Assembly: GCA_905233895.1 (NCBI GenBank)
Contig: CAJOFL010000011.1
Coordinates: 1-46,188 of the forward strand
DNA from: an uncultured Bacteroidales bacterium
Lineage (GTDB): Bacteria > Bacteroidota > Bacteroidia > Bacteroidales > P3
Direction of reading: 5' to 3'
Length of the DNA: 46,188 bases
Shown here: positions 43,971 through 46,188 of the stretch, one piece after another
Position numbering within the stretch: the stretch's first letter is position 1
How the letters are laid out: every line of letters starts with the position of its first letter
Position numbers and translations under genes: made by a program
Notes under the pieces: model-generated
The model's database searches: none
What the model was told of the DNA's origin: nothing
What the model saw: only the letters and a program-made list of their open reading frames with translations

Positions 43971-44103
43971 CGAAATATTTTGGAATTGAAGAAATTATTG
44001 TTTCTTTACACATTCTTTTTATCCAGTCTGGGTGCTTGTTGATGGGTTTAACAAAGCGACCTACCCACCCAGTTAAGAAGCGGTTACCTAAAATGCCATC
44101 GGC

Positions 44104-44138
44104 AAAAAAAGGGCTACCCGGAGATCCCGGGCAGCCCC
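44104..44138 (-). terminator. Terminator of rpsO
   Basis: The stem GGGCT-a-CCCGG (44111-44121) pairs with 44127-44137 and has one mismatch; on the minus strand it is followed by seven Ts. Confidence 0.85.
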
Positions 44139-44176
44139 AACCATAACCAAATAAATATGAAAAACTATTCTTTTCC

Positions 44177-44446
44177 TTATTTACGCAGGCCAAGCTGCTT
44201 GACGATGGCGCGGTAGCGCTCGATGTCAGTCTCTTTCAGGTAGTCGAGCATCTTGCGGCGCTTACCGACGAGGCCGACGAGGGCGCGCTCGGAGACCTGG
44301 TCTTTTTTGTGCTGCTTCATGAGCTCGGTGAGGTGCTGGATGCGATAGGTGAAAAGGGCAATCTGTCCTTCAGCGCTACCAGTGTCCTTGGCGGATTTGC
44401 CATATTGGGCGAAGATTTCTTCTTTCTTTTCTTTTGTCAGATACAT
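44177..44446 (-). CDS. rpsO: 30S ribosomal protein S15
   Basis: 89 residues with the S15 helices: IFAQYGKSAKDTGSAEGQIALFTYRI (GS-EGQ motif), HLTELMKQHKKDQVSERAL and GLVGKRRKMLDYLKETDIERY. It binds the central domain of 16S rRNA. A perfect promoter lies upstream and a terminator directly downstream. Confidence 0.97.
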   Translation of the reverse strand: MYLTKEKKEEIFAQYGKSAKDTGSAEGQIALFTYRIQHLTELMKQHKKDQVSERALVGLVGKRRKMLDYLKETDIERYRAIVKQLGLRK

Positions 44447-44494
44447 AGTGACTTACGTTTGTTTTATGTCTATTTTTCTATTCTTGTTTCGGCT

Positions 44495-44526
44495 GCAAAG
44501 ATACGCACATTTTCGAAACTGGCAAA
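44495..44526 (-). promoter_or_regulatory. rpsO promoter
   Basis: On the minus strand TTTG (44526-44523), exactly 19 bases, then TATCTTTGC (44503-44495): a full match to the Bacteroidota consensus, about 50 bases before rpsO. Confidence 0.75.
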
Positions 44527-44583
44527 ACTTTTTTGCATAATTTGCCATTTTTAACATTTATTAGGAAAGTTTGCTATGCATTT

Positions 44584-46053
44584 CTAGAAGTAGTAGCCCA
44601 GCGAGAGGGAGAACATGTTCTTCTGGGCTTGGGGGAGACCGGTTGAGGTGTCGAAGAGGTCGTTGAGCTGGTAGAGGTAGGAGAAGTCAATTTGCCAGTG
44701 GTAACCCAGGTGGAAACCGAAGCCCCAGGCGATACCCCACTGGTTATCTGTGGCGCTGTAGTCTGGGCCGCCCGAGGTGGTGCTGCGGCCGTAGAAGCCG
44801 CCGTCGAACACACGGCTGTAGAAACCGCCCAGGTTGAAATAGTACAAGTTCATAAGCATCTCAGGGCACCACTGCAGCATCAGCGGCACTGTCAGGCTGT
44901 GCTGGAAGACGTTGTAGCCCGGGCCGAAGGGGTCGGCCACGTCGGGGTAGGGGCACTGGGTGTAGGTGTAGAGCAGGTCGGCGTGGATGCCGAAGTTGCG
45001 GTTGAATGAGTATTGCAGCATCAGTCCGCCGGTGAAGCCGGTCTTGCTTTTGCCCGTGATGGCGGTGCCGGGGAATGCGATGTGGCAGTTGTTGTAGCCT
45101 GCGCTCAGTCCGACGCTGAAGTCGGAATGGCTGGTTTCATGCTTGGAGGCCAGCTTGCCTGAGGCCAGCTCCCCGTCGCGGTTGGCGGCGGCTACGGTCA
45201 AGGCCGAGATATAGTCGGCGATAAGGCTCAGTCCGTCGTAGTCGATAAGGTCGGCGTCGTCCTGCGGCTTGTGGTAGGGCGACTTGAGGCCGGTGGTGAC
45301 GGCTAGCGTGGGTATGCCCTCTTTGGCGAAGGGCTCGGTATCGGTGGCGGTGAACAGCGAGGTCTCGAAGTTCTTGGTATGTATCTTGATGTCCACTCCC
45401 AATGTGGCCGGGTCGGTCAGGTTCTTGCCATTGGCCAGGGTACCGGTGCCTTCGAGGATGAGGCTCCCGTTGACCTTGTACCAGCCCACCATGTCGACGC
45501 TCATCATGAGTTTCACGTGGTCGACGAGGCCGTCGGTCCTGAGATGGTCGACGAAAGCTTTGGAGCCATAGAGGCCCATCTCCTCGGCGTCGAAAGCACA
45601 GATGATGACGCTGCGTTTCATCTGGCCTCGCTGGGCGAGCAGCTGGCGCGCAATTTCGATAAGGCAGGCCGAGCCTGAGGCGTTGTCGTCGGCGCCGTTG
45701 TATACCTCGTCGCCTTTCACGCCCACATGGTCGTAGTGGGCTCCGACCACGATATACTCGTCCTTGAGCGCCGGGTCGTTGCCTTCGATAATGAAATAGT
45801 AGTCGAAGAAGCCGTCCTTGTTCATGACCTGGAAGGGGAGGGATTGCCACTGGCCTTCGAGGCCCATTCGGTTCCACTGGCCGGTGATGTAGTGTGCGGC
45901 TTTTGCGGCGTCCTCGGTTCCGGCCTGGCGGCCGCGCAGGCTGTCGGAAGCGAGGGTGTAGAGGTGCTTCTCCAGTCTCAGGCGCTGGCTCTCCTGCCCC
46001 AGGGCAGTGCCCAGCAGCATCATGGCGGCGATGACGATGGCGATACGTTTCAT
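44584..46053 (-). CDS. M28 metallopeptidase fused to an outer-membrane beta-barrel domain
   Basis: 489 residues. A signal peptide (MKRIAIVIAAMMLLGTALG) precedes an M28 aminopeptidase domain (about 25-300) with all zinc-site motifs: VVGAHYDHVG, NGADDNASGS, AFDAEEMGLYGS, MMSVDMVG and SPYHKPQDDAD. After a short linker the last 180 residues (from about HSDFSVGLSAGY) are alternating beta strands rich in Tyr/Phe/Gly, ending LSLGYYF with C-terminal Phe, as in small outer-membrane barrels. The peptidase would sit on the periplasmic side or be displayed by the barrel. One continuous frame supports a real fusion. Confidence 0.85.
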   Translation of the reverse strand: MKRIAIVIAAMMLLGTALGQESQRLRLEKHLYTLASDSLRGRQAGTEDAAKAAHYITGQWNRMGLEGQWQSLPFQVMNKDGFFDYYFIIEGNDPALKDEYIVVGAHYDHVGVKGDEVYNGADDNASGSACLIEIARQLLAQRGQMKRSVIICAFDAEEMGLYGSKAFVDHLRTDGLVDHVKLMMSVDMVGWYKVNGSLILEGTGTLANGKNLTDPATLGVDIKIHTKNFETSLFTATDTEPFAKEGIPTLAVTTGLKSPYHKPQDDADLIDYDGLSLIADYISALTVAAANRDGELASGKLASKHETSHSDFSVGLSAGYNNCHIAFPGTAITGKSKTGFTGGLMLQYSFNRNFGIHADLLYTYTQCPYPDVADPFGPGYNVFQHSLTVPLMLQWCPEMLMNLYYFNLGGFYSRVFDGGFYGRSTTSGGPDYSATDNQWGIAWGFGFHLGYHWQIDFSYLYQLNDLFDTSTGLPQAQKNMFSLSLGYYF

Positions 46054-46077
46054 GGGTTGTAGGGTTTGCTTTTCTGT

Positions 46078-46188
46078 TTATTCCACCTGCAGCATCCGCG
46101 AAGCGGTGCCTTTCGGCGTGGTGATGCGGACTACATACGAACCCGCCGGCAGGCGGCTGATGTCGATTGAGTGTGCAGTGCTCAGTGT
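46078..46188 (-). CDS. C-terminus of a type IX secreted protein (5' part outside window)
   Basis: The last 36 codons read ...IDISRLPAGSYVVRIT, then TPKGTASRMLQVE and stop. This is the end of a type A C-terminal sorting domain of the type IX secretion system (the LPxGxYxVxI pattern, then a short loop and a final strand). The rest of the protein lies beyond the window. Confidence 0.8.
   Translation of the reverse strand, partial: TLSTAHSIDISRLPAGSYVVRITTPKGTASRMLQVE

Larger units (their letters stand above)
43839..44176. other. Intergenic region between rpsO and pnp
   Basis: Contains a small GGGGA/TCCCC hairpin (43875-43887), the pnp promoter element (43962-43970) and the rpsO terminator (44104-44138). 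No gene seen. Confidence 0.6.

Overview
The window comes from a member of the Bacteroidota, most likely an uncultured Bacteroidales. The evidence is the Bacteroidota-type promoters (TTTG / 19 bp / TAnnTTTG), weak Shine-Dalgarno sequences, two surface proteins of type IX secretion style at the window edges, and a division and cell-wall (dcw) cluster in the Bacteroidota gene order with murB and ddl missing between murC and ftsQ. No tRNA, rRNA, CRISPR array, integrase or transposase was seen.

Layout. 1-1481: start of a large secreted repeat protein (minus). 1932-4027: gpsA and an acyltransferase (plus), a phospholipid-synthesis pair overlapping by ATGA. 4024-6372: a RecD-like helicase, secG and a TPR-like gene (minus). 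6619-8417: rpmH and an RlmD-type rRNA methyltransferase (plus). 8428-24606: an EamA transporter followed, reading upstream, by the whole dcw cluster on the minus strand (mraZ, rsmH, ftsL, ftsI, murE, mraY, a murD remnant, ftsW, murG, murC, ftsQ, ftsA, ftsZ). 24901-25622: a second, 5'-truncated copy of the 3' end of pnp with its terminator. 25623-41453: an A+T-richer plus-strand island. 41559-46188: full pnp, rpsO, an M28 peptidase fused to an outer-membrane barrel, and the last codons of a protein with a type IX sorting tail (minus).

The island is the most interesting part. It encodes a stand-alone secreted TonB C-terminal domain, three large proteins with helical/TPR-like regions and retropepsin-like domains (one canonical, one altered, one with two dead lobes), an ECF sigma factor with a one-pass membrane anti-sigma-like protein, a lipoprotein, a lidless tail-anchored Hsp70, a small protein, a Sel1-repeat protein, a lipoprotein that looks like a shrunken catalytically dead FtsI transpeptidase, two small membrane proteins and a secreted M20/PepT-type peptidase. 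Four sites of the form (A)TGTCG - 18 bp - CGTATATA/T, all with identical spacing, lie just upstream of four of its transcription units and not elsewhere that I saw. I infer that they are promoters of the island's own sigma factor, making it a self-regulated envelope system. The sigma operon itself has a housekeeping promoter and a long leader with a nested RNA structure.

Other oddities: MurD reduced to a degenerate C-terminal domain inside an otherwise complete dcw cluster; a RecD-like helicase missing precisely the Walker A loop; an EamA gene whose conserved N-terminus has no ATG, GTG or TTG; a His-rich insertion in MurC; and 11-bp tandem repeats in two intergenic regions.
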